Source: Chloroflexota bacterium
GTDB taxonomy: Bacteria > Chloroflexota > Anaerolineae > Promineifilales > Promineifilaceae
Length of the DNA stretch: 64,000 nt
Direction: 5' to 3'
NCBI GenBank assembly: GCA_014584575.1
Contig: JACTMP010000045.1
Coordinates: forward strand, 1-64,000
Below, piece by piece: positions 16,738 through 24,543 of the stretch. The position numbers were made by a program, and so were the translations under genes. The notes under the pieces are model-generated. The model ran no database searches and was not told where the DNA came from. It saw nothing but the letters and a program-made list of their open reading frames with translations. The first letter of the stretch is position 1, and each line of letters starts with the position of its first letter.

Positions 16738-19344
16738 ATGGCGACGCCCATTTTAGCCACCAAACTGTATATTCCCCCGCCCCGCCCTAAGGTTGTTTTC
16801 CGTCCGCGCCTGCTCGACCAGCTAAACGAAGGGTTGGTACAAAAATTGACGCTCATCTCCGCCGCTGCCGGTTTTGGCAAGACGACGCTGGTCAGCGAAT
16901 GGGTGGCAGGCTGTGGGTTGCCGGTGGCCTGGCTCTCGCTGGACGAGGGAGACAGCGACCCCGCCCGCTTTCTCACCTACCTGGTGGCGGCGCTGCAAAC
17001 GGTCGCGCCTGACACAGGCAAAGGGGTGCTGGCGATGCTGCAATCGCCGCAGCTGCCTGCGCCGGAAGCCATTCTCACCTCCCTGCTCAATGACATTGCT
17101 GCCATCCCCCACCCTTTCCTGCTCGTTCTGGATGACTACCACACGCTGGACGCTCCCCTGGTTGACCAGGCGCTCACCTTTTTGCTCGAATTCCTGCCGC
17201 CCCAAATGCACCTGGTGATGGCCTCCCGCGAAGACCCGCCGCTGCCGCTGGCCCGCCTGCGCACCCGCGGCCAACTGGTGGAACTGCGCGCCGCCGACCT
17301 GCGCTTTACGGCCGTCGAAGCGGCCACATTCCTGAACCAGGTGATGGGGCTGAAGTTGACGGCGGCTGAGATTGATACGCTGGAAAATCGCACCGAAGGC
17401 TGGATTGCCGGTCTGCATCTGGCGGCCCTCTCGATGCAAGGGCGGGGCGACGTGGCCCTATTTATCGAGGCATTTAGCGGCAGCCATCGTTTTGTCCTGG
17501 ATTATCTGGTGGAGGAGGTATTACACCGGCAGCCGGTCCATGTGCAAGCGTTTTTGCGGCACACGGCCGTGCTCAACCGCCTGTGTGCTCCCTTATGCGA
17601 CGCCATTTTGCCGGGCAACGCCGGGCAAGACACTTTGGCCTACCTGGAACGCGCCAACCTGTTTATCGTCCCTCTGGACGGCGAACGGCGCTGGTATCGT
17701 TACCATCACCTCTTTGGTGAACTGTTGCGGCAGCGGCTGCACCAACAGCAGCCGGAGCTTGTGCCGGATTTACACATCCGCGCCAGCATCTGGTATGAGG
17801 CCCATGACCTGGAATTGGAGGCATTTCACCATGCCGCCGCCGCCCAGGACATCGAGCGGGCGGAACGGTTGCTAGAAGGGTGGGGGATGCCACTGCTGTT
17901 TCGGGGGGCGGTGCGCCCGGTGCTGCACTGGTTGCGAAGTTTGCCAACGGCCGTGCGCGATGCCCATCCCTCGCTGTGGGTCATGTATGCTTCGGCGCTG
18001 TTATTCATGGCCCAGACGGTCGGCGTGGAAGAAAAGCTGCAAGCGGCGGAAGCGGCTCTGCAAGGACGGCCGCTGGATGAGAAAACCCGTGACCTGATCG
18101 GCCATATTGCCACCATCCGGGCGACGGTAGCCGTCTCCCGGCATGATGGAGAAACCATTGTGGTGCAATCCCACCGCGCTCTGGAAAATCTACATCCGCG
18201 CAATCTGCCGGTGCGCACGGCGGCAAACTGGGCTTTGGGCTATGCCTATCACCTGCAAGGGAATCGGACGGCAGCAGAGCAGGCTTACAGCGAAGCCATT
18301 GCCATCAGCCAATCTATTGGGCATTACATTATTCACCTGATGGCGACGATTGGCCTGGGCACCATTCAGGAAATGCAAAACCAACTACGGCTGGCGGCGG
18401 AGACGTACCGGCGTGCCATAGAACTGGCAGGCGAGCCGCCGCTGCCGGTAGCCTGTGAACCGCATCTGGGCCTGGCCCGCATCGCTTACGAATGGAACGA
18501 TCTGGCGACCGCTGAGGAACATAGGCGGCAGAGCCGACAATTAACGCAGCAGCTTGAGAATAAGGATCGGCTGGCGGCCACAGACCTGTTTCTGGTGCGG
18601 TTGAAGCTGGCGCAGGGGGATGTGCCGGGCGCGGCGGCGCTGCTGGCGCAAACGGAACAGGTTGTGCGCCAGCATGGTTTTACGCTGCTGCTGCCGGAGG
18701 TTACGGCCGTACACATCCTCATCCTGCTGCAACAAAACCAGGTGGAAGCAGCAGCGAAATTGGCGCAAGTGGCCGATTTGCCATTGAGCCAGGCCAGGGT
18801 GCATCTGGCGCAGGGCGAGCCGGCGGCGGCGCTGGCGGTGTTAGCCTCCTGGCGGCAGCAGGCGGAGGCGCGCCAGTGGGCGGATGAACGGCTCAAGGCG
18901 ATGATTTTGCAGGCGGTGGCTTATCAGGCGCAGGGGGAGGGGGGTACGGCCGTGACCTTGCTGCGTGACGCGCTGACATTGGCCGAACCAGGTGGTTTCA
19001 TCCGCCTCTTTGTGGACGAGGGGCCGCCGCTGGCGCAACTGCTGGCAGAGGTGGTGGCGCAGGGCTGGATGCCAGAGTACACCGGCAAGCTGCTGGCCGC
19101 TTTTGCCGCTGAACAGCGCAAAGACCTGAACCAGGCCGATTCTTCTCTCATCGAACCATTGAGTGAACGGGAATTGGAAGTGCTGCGCCTGGTCGCGCAG
19201 GGACTTTCCAACCAGGAAATTGGCGCGCGGCTTTTCCTGGCGCTGGATACCGTCAAAGGCCACAACCGCCGCATCTACGACAAACTGGGTGTGCAGCGCC
19301 GCACCGAGGCCGTCGCCCGCGCCCGCGAATTAGGTTTACTATAG
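16738..19344 (+). CDS. LuxR-family ATP-binding (MalT-like, LAL) transcriptional regulator
   Basis: 868 residues. It opens with ILATKLYIPPPRPKVV, has Walker A (AAGFGKTTL, about residue 45), a Walker B-like LLVLDDYHTLD near 130, a TPR-like middle and a C-terminal LuxR helix-turn-helix ([31 protein letters not shown]). It shares the architecture of the regulator at 0.5-3.5 kb but is shorter and rich in ACGGCCGT octamers. The stop codon directly abuts a REP-like palindrome (19344). The target operon is unknown. Confidence 0.93.
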   Translation: MATPILATKLYIPPPRPKVVFRPRLLDQLNEGLVQKLTLISAAAGFGKTTLVSEWVAGCGLPVAWLSLDEGDSDPARFLTYLVAALQTVAPDTGKGVLAMLQSPQLPAPEAILTSLLNDIAAIPHPFLLVLDDYHTLDAPLVDQALTFLLEFLPPQMHLVMASREDPPLPLARLRTRGQLVELRAADLRFTAVEAATFLNQVMGLKLTAAEIDTLENRTEGWIAGLHLAALSMQGRGDVALFIEAFSGSHRFVLDYLVEEVLHRQPVHVQAFLRHTAVLNRLCAPLCDAILPGNAGQDTLAYLERANLFIVPLDGERRWYRYHHLFGELLRQRLHQQQPELVPDLHIRASIWYEAHDLELEAFHHAAAAQDIERAERLLEGWGMPLLFRGAVRPVLHWLRSLPTAVRDAHPSLWVMYASALLFMAQTVGVEEKLQAAEAALQGRPLDEKTRDLIGHIATIRATVAVSRHDGETIVVQSHRALENLHPRNLPVRTAANWALGYAYHLQGNRTAAEQAYSEAIAISQSIGHYIIHLMATIGLGTIQEMQNQLRLAAETYRRAIELAGEPPLPVACEPHLGLARIAYEWNDLATAEEHRRQSRQLTQQLENKDRLAATDLFLVRLKLAQGDVPGAAALLAQTEQVVRQHGFTLLLPEVTAVHILILLQQNQVEAAAKLAQVADLPLSQARVHLAQGEPAAALAVLASWRQQAEARQWADERLKAMILQAVAYQAQGEGGTAVTLLRDALTLAEPGGFIRLFVDEGPPLAQLLAEVVAQGWMPEYTGKLLAAFAAEQRKDLNQADSSLIEPLSERELEVLRLVAQGLSNQEIGARLFLALDTVKGHNRRIYDKLGVQRRTEAVARARELGLL

Positions 19345-19415
19345 GAGTTCAATGGCTTTAGCCATTGACGCTTCAGCCATTGACGTTTATAAAACAGCTA
19401 AAGCTGTTTTACTCC
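19344..19415. repeat. REP-like palindrome pair upstream of the RAYT gene
   Basis: REP1 (19344-19367) reads GGAG, a 6-base spacer, then GGCTTTAGCC flanked by AAT/ATT. A partial GCTTCAGCCATTGA follows. REP2 (19391-19415) is in opposite orientation: AAAACAGCTAAAGCTGTTTT then ACTCC. The pair forms a BIME-like unit between the regulator stop and the transposase start. Confidence 0.8.
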
Positions 19416-19429
19416 GAAATACTCGGGCT

Positions 19430-19975
19430 ATGAGAAAAGATTACCAGCATAACCCTACCCATCTTTTTGTTGACGATGCGCCCTACTTTATCACGGCTGC
19501 AATTTATCTGAAACGGCCGTTGCTCAAATCCCCGGAACTCAAACATCTGCTGCTGGAACGCATGAAACATTGTTTTGCTGAATACCAATGGGCGCTGCAT
19601 CATTGGGTGATTTTGGACAATCATTATCACCTTTTAGGCAACAGCCGGGTTGGGCTGGATTTAGCCAGAATGATGACCGACATCCACGCTTATACCGGCT
19701 ACTACATCAAACGCACGACTGAAACTGAGGAACGGGTGTGGTGGAATTATTGGGATTATTGCCCACGTCATGAACGAGATTACCGGATACGGCAGAATTA
19801 TCTGCTCAACAATCCGATTAAACATGGCTATGTGGATAATTTGCATGACTATTCATTTTCGAGCTTTCACGAGGCTGTGGACAGGCAGGGGGCGGATGTG
19901 TTGCGGCAGCAATTTAGAGAGCACCCGGAATTTCGCACATTGGTTTTGCGGGAGGCGTATGATGATGATTTTTGA
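19430..19975 (+). CDS. REP-associated tyrosine transposase (RAYT, Y1_Tnp family)
   Basis: 181 residues with the IS200/IS605-like HUH fold: WVILDNHYHLLG supplies the histidine pair (HYH, 65-67) and NYLLNNPIKHGYV the catalytic tyrosine (Tyr124). Characterised RAYTs are single-copy, domesticated transposases that cut REP hairpins beside a conserved tetranucleotide. The ATG at 19430 (MRKDYQHNPTH) is chosen because the region before it is REP DNA; an upstream ATG at 19352 lies inside REP1. REP palindromes lie on both sides (19344-19415, 20001-20025, 20372-20431), strong context for a RAYT/REP system. Confidence 0.9.
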   Translation: MRKDYQHNPTHLFVDDAPYFITAAIYLKRPLLKSPELKHLLLERMKHCFAEYQWALHHWVILDNHYHLLGNSRVGLDLARMMTDIHAYTGYYIKRTTETEERVWWNYWDYCPRHERDYRIRQNYLLNNPIKHGYVDNLHDYSFSSFHEAVDRQGADVLRQQFREHPEFRTLVLREAYDDDF

Positions 19976-20000
19976 TGGGAGTGGGGAGTTAAAGTCATCT

Positions 20001-20025
20001 TAAACGGCTGAAGCCGTTTGGCTCC
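20001..20025. repeat. Single REP-like palindrome downstream of the RAYT gene
   Basis: TAAACGGCTGAAGCCGTTTGGCTCC: read on the minus strand it is GGAG, a 5-base spacer and CGGCTTCAGCCG, the same layout as the other REP copies. Confidence 0.8.
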
Positions 20026-20117
20026 AATTTAACACTAAAGTGTCTATACATCCCTTTGGATGGGCGGCATACTGCTGGCGTGAAGACCTGATGGGTCTGG
20101 AATGCAAGGATATGCCG

Positions 20118-20396
20118 ATGTCACACGAGTATGATGCCAATCACAACCCTGATGAACCGCTGGTTTATGAAATCCGGCTCAAGGGGCATCTGGATGAGCA
20201 GTGGGCGGCCTGGTTTGGCGGCCTTGTTATGGCGCTGAGTGATGATGGCGAGACAGTGTTGACCGGCCCGGTGGCCGACCAGGCGGCGCTGCATGGTTTG
20301 CTTAAAAAAGTGCGTGATTTAGGGATGCCCTTACTTTCAGTTAACCAGCTTAACCATTTTGGCACCAAAGTGGAGTTCAATGGCTTCAGCCATTGA
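20118..20396 (+). CDS. Small conserved protein, function unknown
   Basis: About 92 residues: YEIRLKGHLDEQWAAWFGGLVMAL, DDGETVLTGPVADQAALHGLLKKVRDLGMPLLSV. I recall this as a common uncharacterised small soluble protein in Chloroflexota and other phyla, often next to unrelated genes. ATG at 20118 has AAGGA seven bases upstream; starts at 20112 and 20091 are possible. The last codons (NGFSH) and the stop are supplied by a REP palindrome (20372-20395), so the C-terminus was reshaped by the repeat. Confidence 0.8.
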   Translation: MSHEYDANHNPDEPLVYEIRLKGHLDEQWAAWFGGLVMALSDDGETVLTGPVADQAALHGLLKKVRDLGMPLLSVNQLNHFGTKVEFNGFSH

Positions 20397-20431
20397 AGAT
20401 AAAGCTAAAACAGCTAAAGCTGTTTTGCTCC
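20372..20431. repeat. REP-like palindrome pair (second BIME-like unit)
   Basis: REP4 (20372-20395): GGAG, 6-base spacer, GGCTTCAGCC. REP5 (20407-20431), opposite orientation: AAAACAGCTAAAGCTGTTTT then GCTCC. This mirrors the unit at 19344-19415, including the shared GGAGTTCAATGGCTT beginning. Confidence 0.8.
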
Positions 20432-20460
20432 GTTTGATCCGGGTGGTTTAGGAGATATAG

Positions 20461-21414
20461 ATGAAAGCAATCGTACAAAACAATTATGGTTCACCGGATG
20501 TGCTGCAACTCAAGGAGATGGCGCAGCCGATGATGAAAGATGATCAGGTGTTGGTGCGTGTACACGCGGCTGCGGTGAACGCGGGTGACTACTTTACGAT
20601 GAAAGGAAGCCCCTGGCTGGTGCGTCTCACGGTGGGCATTCCCCGGCCAAAGGATTATGTGTTGGGCTGGGATATGGCCGGGCAGGTGGCGGCAGTGGGC
20701 AGCCAGGTGACACAGTTTCAACCGGGTGATGCCGTGTTTGGTGGGATCGATCACGCCTTTGCCGAGTATGTGGCGGCGCCGGCCGATCTGTTGGCGCTAA
20801 AACCGGCGAACCTGACGTTTGAGCAGGCAGCGGCCGTGCCTACGGCCGGACTTACGGCGCTCCAGGGGTTGCGTGATGCCGGAAAGGTGCAGCCGGGGCA
20901 GAAGGTGTTGATCAACGGCGCGGCGGGCGGTGTGGGCACGTTTGCGGTGCAGATTGCTAAGGCGTTGGGGGCGGAGGTCACGGCCGTGTGCAGCGGCCGT
21001 AACGTGGAGATGGTGCGTTCTATTGGCGCGGACCATGTGGTGGATTACACCAGCGAAGATTTCACGCGGGACGGCCGTAGGTATGACCTTATCCTGGACA
21101 ATGTGGGCAACCGCTCTTTCTCTGACCTGCGGCGGGCACTCACATCACACGGCCTGATTGTGCCCAACAGTGGTCACGGCGGCATGACCTATGTTTTCAA
21201 AGCGTTTTTGCTGGCGCCCTTTATGCGCCAGCAGGGCGCCCCGCTGATGACCAGGAACAATAGCAAAGACCTGATTGTTCTGAAGGAAATGATCGAAGTT
21301 GGCCAGGTGACGCCGGTGATTGACCGGGCCTACCCGCTGCGCGAGACGCCAGTGGCGCTGGGTTATGCCGCCGGAGGGCACACCAGAGGCAAGGTGGTCA
21401 TCACGGTGGCGTAA
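20461..21414 (+). CDS. Zinc-free MDR (quinone oxidoreductase-like) NAD(P)-dependent oxidoreductase
   Basis: 317 residues of the medium-chain dehydrogenase/reductase fold: GroES-like N-terminal domain with LGWDMAGQVAAVG, and a Rossmann domain with VLINGAAGGVGTFAVQIAKALGA. Catalytic zinc cysteines are absent, so it belongs with quinone or enoyl reductases using NAD(P)H; the substrate is unknown. GGAGA precedes the ATG by five bases. Two paralogues lie at 23536 and 24540. The next gene (21458) probably shares its transcript. Confidence 0.9.
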   Translation: MKAIVQNNYGSPDVLQLKEMAQPMMKDDQVLVRVHAAAVNAGDYFTMKGSPWLVRLTVGIPRPKDYVLGWDMAGQVAAVGSQVTQFQPGDAVFGGIDHAFAEYVAAPADLLALKPANLTFEQAAAVPTAGLTALQGLRDAGKVQPGQKVLINGAAGGVGTFAVQIAKALGAEVTAVCSGRNVEMVRSIGADHVVDYTSEDFTRDGRRYDLILDNVGNRSFSDLRRALTSHGLIVPNSGHGGMTYVFKAFLLAPFMRQQGAPLMTRNNSKDLIVLKEMIEVGQVTPVIDRAYPLRETPVALGYAAGGHTRGKVVITVA

Positions 21415-21457
21415 CGCGATTTTCCAAATCGTGTCACAAATACCTGGGGCGATAAAT

Positions 21458-21823
21458 ATGACCGACATACGAATCAAACTGGTCGCGTTATGGGTGGCGT
21501 TGATGTTGACCTATTTGCTGGGGGATGTATTGCGCATCTTTGCCGGTGATTTTAAGCCGGGCGCAATTGGTGGGCAGCCCCTATCGCAGGGCATGTTGCT
21601 GGGTATCGCTATCCTGATGCTGATCCCCATTGTCATGATTTTGTTGGCGCTGGTGCTGCCCCAGCCGGTGAACCGCTGGGTTAACATCCTCGTCGCTGTC
21701 TTTTTCTTCCTGTTTAATCTTGTTGGCTTGCCCTCTTACCCCTCGGCTTATGACAAATTTATGATTGTGGTGGGACTGGTGTTTAATGTGATAACGGTGT
21801 GGGTTGCCTGGAAGTGGGTCTAG
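21458..21823 (+). CDS. Small four-helix membrane protein (DUF6326-like)
   Basis: 121 residues with about four membrane segments: KLVALWVALMLTYLLGDVL, MLLGIAILMLIPIVMILLALVL, RWVNILVAVFFFLFNLV and a final VVGLVFNVITVWVAW. The pattern resembles DUF6326 proteins; function unknown. The ATG at 21458 starts directly before the first helix and is preferred over upstream in-frame starts that read through the preceding gene. It is followed by a strong terminator. Confidence 0.82.
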   Translation: MTDIRIKLVALWVALMLTYLLGDVLRIFAGDFKPGAIGGQPLSQGMLLGIAILMLIPIVMILLALVLPQPVNRWVNILVAVFFFLFNLVGLPSYPSAYDKFMIVVGLVFNVITVWVAWKWV

Positions 21824-21846
21824 GCAGGTGGCTGAAGTAAGGATAC

Positions 21847-21875
21847 GGCCGTTGCCAGCAACGGCCTCTTTTTTT
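21847..21875 (+). terminator. Intrinsic terminator
   Basis: Perfect 8-bp stem GGCCGTTG/CAACGGCC with loop CCAG and a long T-run (TCTTTTTTT). It ends the oxidoreductase/membrane-protein transcript. The stem includes an ACGGCCGT octamer (21845-21852). Confidence 0.9.
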
Positions 21876-21896
21876 GCCAATTGATGTAAAGTATAC

Positions 21897-21925
21897 TTGA
21901 CATCTAGTAAAACATACATTACTAT
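21897..21925 (+). promoter_or_regulatory. Near-consensus sigma-70-type promoter
   Basis: TTGACA and TACTAT spaced by exactly 17 bp, upstream of the membrane protein/XRE regulator pair. The region is AT-rich, unlike its surroundings. Confidence 0.75.
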
Positions 21926-21957
21926 TTGTAAATCAAACATTACTTGGTGTAAAGAAA
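21916..21957. promoter_or_regulatory. Two 21-bp direct repeats overlapping the promoter
   Basis: ACATTACT-N4-GTAAA occurs twice (21916 and 21937) with a 21-bp period, two helical turns. The first copy covers the -10 element, so it is a likely operator, most simply for the XRE regulator encoded two genes downstream. Confidence 0.55.
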
Positions 21958-22008
21958 ACAAGACCTGGCAGGTTTTTCAAACCCATCAGGCCTGCAAAGG
22001 AGAACAGT

Positions 22009-22461
22009 ATGTCTTACAAAGAAAAAAATGTGGCCGTTTCTTTGATCAGCTTCACCCTCATTTTAGGCTTCTATCTGACGCGAGTGGGGCAAATGCTCCA
22101 GGGCGATGGCCTGACAAACGCTATTTTTGGCCTGTGGGCGGCCGTAATCGTCCTGAGCATTATCATCACCATCATCCTCACCATCGTTGCTCATGCCGGG
22201 TCGGCCATCGTGGAAGTGATCAAAACCGGCAACGAAGACCCTAAGATTGACGATTTTGAAGATGAGCGCGACAAACTGATAGATTTACAGGGCACCAAAT
22301 TGACCTACTTCGTTTCCTCCATCGGCGTTTTCCTGGCAATGCTCACCTTTGCCCTGGGGCGGTCGCCGTATGTGATGTTCAGCTTGCTTGTCCTTTCTGG
22401 GCTGGTGGCGCAGGTATTGGGAGATATTGCCCGCCTGGTGCTTTACCGCAGGGGGTTTTAA
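22009..22461 (+). CDS. Four-helix membrane protein paired with an XRE regulator
   Basis: 150 residues with four membrane segments and a central charged loop DDFEDERDKLIDLQGTK, which resembles the DERxxxI loop of DUF2178-type proteins. Such proteins are commonly encoded immediately before a small XRE-family regulator, as here (1-base gap). Function unknown. GGAG precedes the ATG; the promoter is at 21897-21925. Confidence 0.85.
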   Translation: MSYKEKNVAVSLISFTLILGFYLTRVGQMLQGDGLTNAIFGLWAAVIVLSIIITIILTIVAHAGSAIVEVIKTGNEDPKIDDFEDERDKLIDLQGTKLTYFVSSIGVFLAMLTFALGRSPYVMFSLLVLSGLVAQVLGDIARLVLYRRGF

Positions 22462-22462
22462 G

Positions 22463-22690
22463 ATGGGCAAGAGTCGCATTAGCAACAACATTCGCAAACT
22501 ACGTTTTTATCACAATGAGATGACGCAGGAACAGCTAGCGGAAAAAGTGGGCGTGACGCGGCAAACCATCATCGCCATTGAGAATGCCAAATACTCCCCT
22601 TCGCTGGAACTCGCTTTTCGCATCGCCTTTGTCTTGGATTCGCCGTTAGAAGAAGTCTTCATCTACGAACCTAAAGACGATCCTATCTAG
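22463..22690 (+). CDS. Small XRE-family helix-turn-helix regulator
   Basis: 75 residues: NNIRKLRFYHNEMTQEQLAEKVGVTRQTIIAIENAKYSPS is a classic Cro/C1 helix-turn-helix of the YgzD/YozG type, followed by a short dimer tail (LEEVFIYEP). It starts at the ATG at 22463, one base after the stop of the membrane-protein gene, with GGGGG upstream. Probably autoregulates the pair through the direct repeats at 21916-21957 (inference). Confidence 0.92.
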   Translation: MGKSRISNNIRKLRFYHNEMTQEQLAEKVGVTRQTIIAIENAKYSPSLELAFRIAFVLDSPLEEVFIYEPKDDPI

Positions 22691-22790
22691 CAGGAGTTCG
22701 CATCCTCAGAACTTGTCCTGAGATTACCGAAGAATGCGAACAATGGGCATCTGAGGATGCCCAACTCCTCGCCTGTCAAATCAACTGGAG
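22691..22790. repeat. Hairpin repeat family B, copy 2
   Basis: AGGAGTTCGCATCCTCAGAA, a TGTCCTGAG segment, then GGGCATCTGAGGATGCCCAACTCCT. It shares long stretches (CCTCAGAAC.TGTCCTGAG.TTACCGAAG) with the copy at 6441-6550 and the short copy at 30.8 kb. Confidence 0.75.
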
Positions 22791-22797
22791 ATTCAAA

Positions 22798-23475
22798 TTG
22801 AACACAAATAGAAAGAAACAAAACAAAGCCGAGTGGCTTGTGCCCATCGGTCTGATCTTACTCAGCCTTGTGCCGGTAGTGGCCGGCGCGGCGCGTATCG
22901 CTGAGTTGTCCGGTGGGGCGGAAATCACGGCGGACAACGCTCGCTTCTTCGCGTCGCCCTTGCCGGTGGTGGTACACATCCTGAGCGTGACGATCTATGC
23001 CCTCTTAGGCGCATTTCAGTTCGTGCCCACTTTTCGTCACCGGAAGCCTAAATGGCATCGTACCTCCGGGCGCATCCTGGTGCCAGCCGGTCTGGCGGCG
23101 GCGCTTTCGGGGCTGTGGATGACGCTGTTTTATGCTTTGCCTGAGAGTGATGGTGAGCTTCTGAATGTGATGCGGCTCGTGTTTGGCTCGGCCATGTTGT
23201 TATCTATTGTTCTTGGGGTTACGGCCGTGCGACAGCGCAACTACTTCCGGCATGGCGAGTGGATGATTCGCGGCTACGCCATTGGGCTGGGAGCGGGCAC
23301 ACAGGTTTTCACCCACCTGCCCTGGTTTCTATTTTTTGGCGTCCCGGACGAGTTCACCAGAGCGATGCTGATGGGCGCGGGGTGGGTCATCAACATCATG
23401 GTGGCCGAATGGGTCATCCGCAGGCAGCGCGTGCGGCGGATGCGTCCCCGGCGCGCCCCCTCAATTTCTGTATAG
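22798..23475 (+). CDS. DUF2306 multi-helix membrane protein
   Basis: 225 residues with about six or seven membrane segments. Family signs are VVVHILSVTIYALLGAFQFVPTFRHRKPKWHRTSGRI (in part: GAFQF.P.FR..KP.WHR.SGRI) and a later RQRNYFRHGEWMIRGYAIGLGAGTQ with conserved histidines. DUF2306 proteins are uncharacterised, possibly redox or haem-related. The start is a TTG at 22798, supported by TGGAG seven bases upstream. It precedes the tandem oxidoreductases. Confidence 0.85.
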   Translation: MNTNRKKQNKAEWLVPIGLILLSLVPVVAGAARIAELSGGAEITADNARFFASPLPVVVHILSVTIYALLGAFQFVPTFRHRKPKWHRTSGRILVPAGLAAALSGLWMTLFYALPESDGELLNVMRLVFGSAMLLSIVLGVTAVRQRNYFRHGEWMIRGYAIGLGAGTQVFTHLPWFLFFGVPDEFTRAMLMGAGWVINIMVAEWVIRRQRVRRMRPRRAPSISV

Positions 23476-23535
23476 GATTTGGCCCAATAGTGGCATGACA
23501 CAACAAAATCTCACATTGTAGTGGAGGAATAAGTT

Positions 23536-24543
23536 ATGAAAGCAATTGTTTACACAGAATATGGGCCGCCCGAGGTTTTGCATCTGCAAGAGGTGGCTAA
23601 ACCGACGCCGAAAGAGAATGAGATAGCGGTGCGGGTGGCGGCGACGGCCGTGAACTATGGAGACCTCGTCGCCCGCAATTTCAAAAACATCTCCTATGCT
23701 GAGTTCAATATGCCCACCCCTATGATGATCCCGGCGCGTTTCGCCTTTGGCTGGCGCAAACCGAAAAACCACATCCTGGGCAGCGAGTTTTCCGGGGAGG
23801 TCACGGCCGTTGGCAGCAAAGTCACCCGCTTCAAACCCGGCGACCTGGTGTTTGGTTATCGCGGGATGAACATGGGCGCGAACGCCGAATATCTTTGTAT
23901 GCCGGAAACGGGCACTGTGACCCACAAACCGGCCAATTTGAGCCATGCGGAAACGGCCGTTATCCCCTATGGCGCACTCATGGCCCTCAACATCCTGAAA
24001 AAAGCAAACATCCAGCCCGGCCAAAAAGTGTTGATCAATGGGGCCAGCGGGGCCATTGGCTCGGCGGCGCTGCAACTGGCAAAGGCGCAAGGGGCACACG
24101 TTACCGGCGTCTGCGGCACGCCCCGACTGGCCTTTGTGCAGGCATTGGGCGCCGATGCCGTGATTGATTACAAAAAAGAAGATTTCACCCAAAACGGCGA
24201 AACGTATGACCTGATTCTGGACATTCTGGGCAAAAGCTCCTTTGCCCGCTGCAAAAATTCCCTCAGGCCGGGTGGCATCTATTTATTAGCCAGTTTCAAG
24301 ATGAAGGCGGTTTTTCAAATGCTGTGGACTTCCATAGTTGGCGATAAAAAAGTGATTTGCGCCCTGGTCGGGGATAGTGCGGCCGATCTGGTGGTGATTA
24401 AAGAGATGGCCGAGGCGGGCAACATAAAAGGATTGGTAGACCGCTGTTTTCCACTGGAGCAGACGGCCGAAGCGCACCGTTACGTGGAATCGGGGCATAA
24501 AAGAGGGAATGTGGTGATAATCATGGGTGGAAACCACACATGA
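23536..24543 (+). CDS. Zinc-free MDR NAD(P)-dependent oxidoreductase, paralogue 2
   Basis: 335 residues: GroES-like domain (ILGSEFSGEVTAVGSKVTRFKPGD) and Rossmann motif VLINGASGAIGSAALQLAKAQGA. No zinc-binding cysteine pattern, so a quinone/enoyl reductase-type activity is likely. GGAGG lies seven to eight bases before the ATG. Its stop overlaps the start of the next paralogue by four bases (ATGA), implying translational coupling. Similar to the proteins at 20461 and 24540. Confidence 0.9.
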   Translation: MKAIVYTEYGPPEVLHLQEVAKPTPKENEIAVRVAATAVNYGDLVARNFKNISYAEFNMPTPMMIPARFAFGWRKPKNHILGSEFSGEVTAVGSKVTRFKPGDLVFGYRGMNMGANAEYLCMPETGTVTHKPANLSHAETAVIPYGALMALNILKKANIQPGQKVLINGASGAIGSAALQLAKAQGAHVTGVCGTPRLAFVQALGADAVIDYKKEDFTQNGETYDLILDILGKSSFARCKNSLRPGGIYLLASFKMKAVFQMLWTSIVGDKKVICALVGDSAADLVVIKEMAEAGNIKGLVDRCFPLEQTAEAHRYVESGHKRGNVVIIMGGNHT

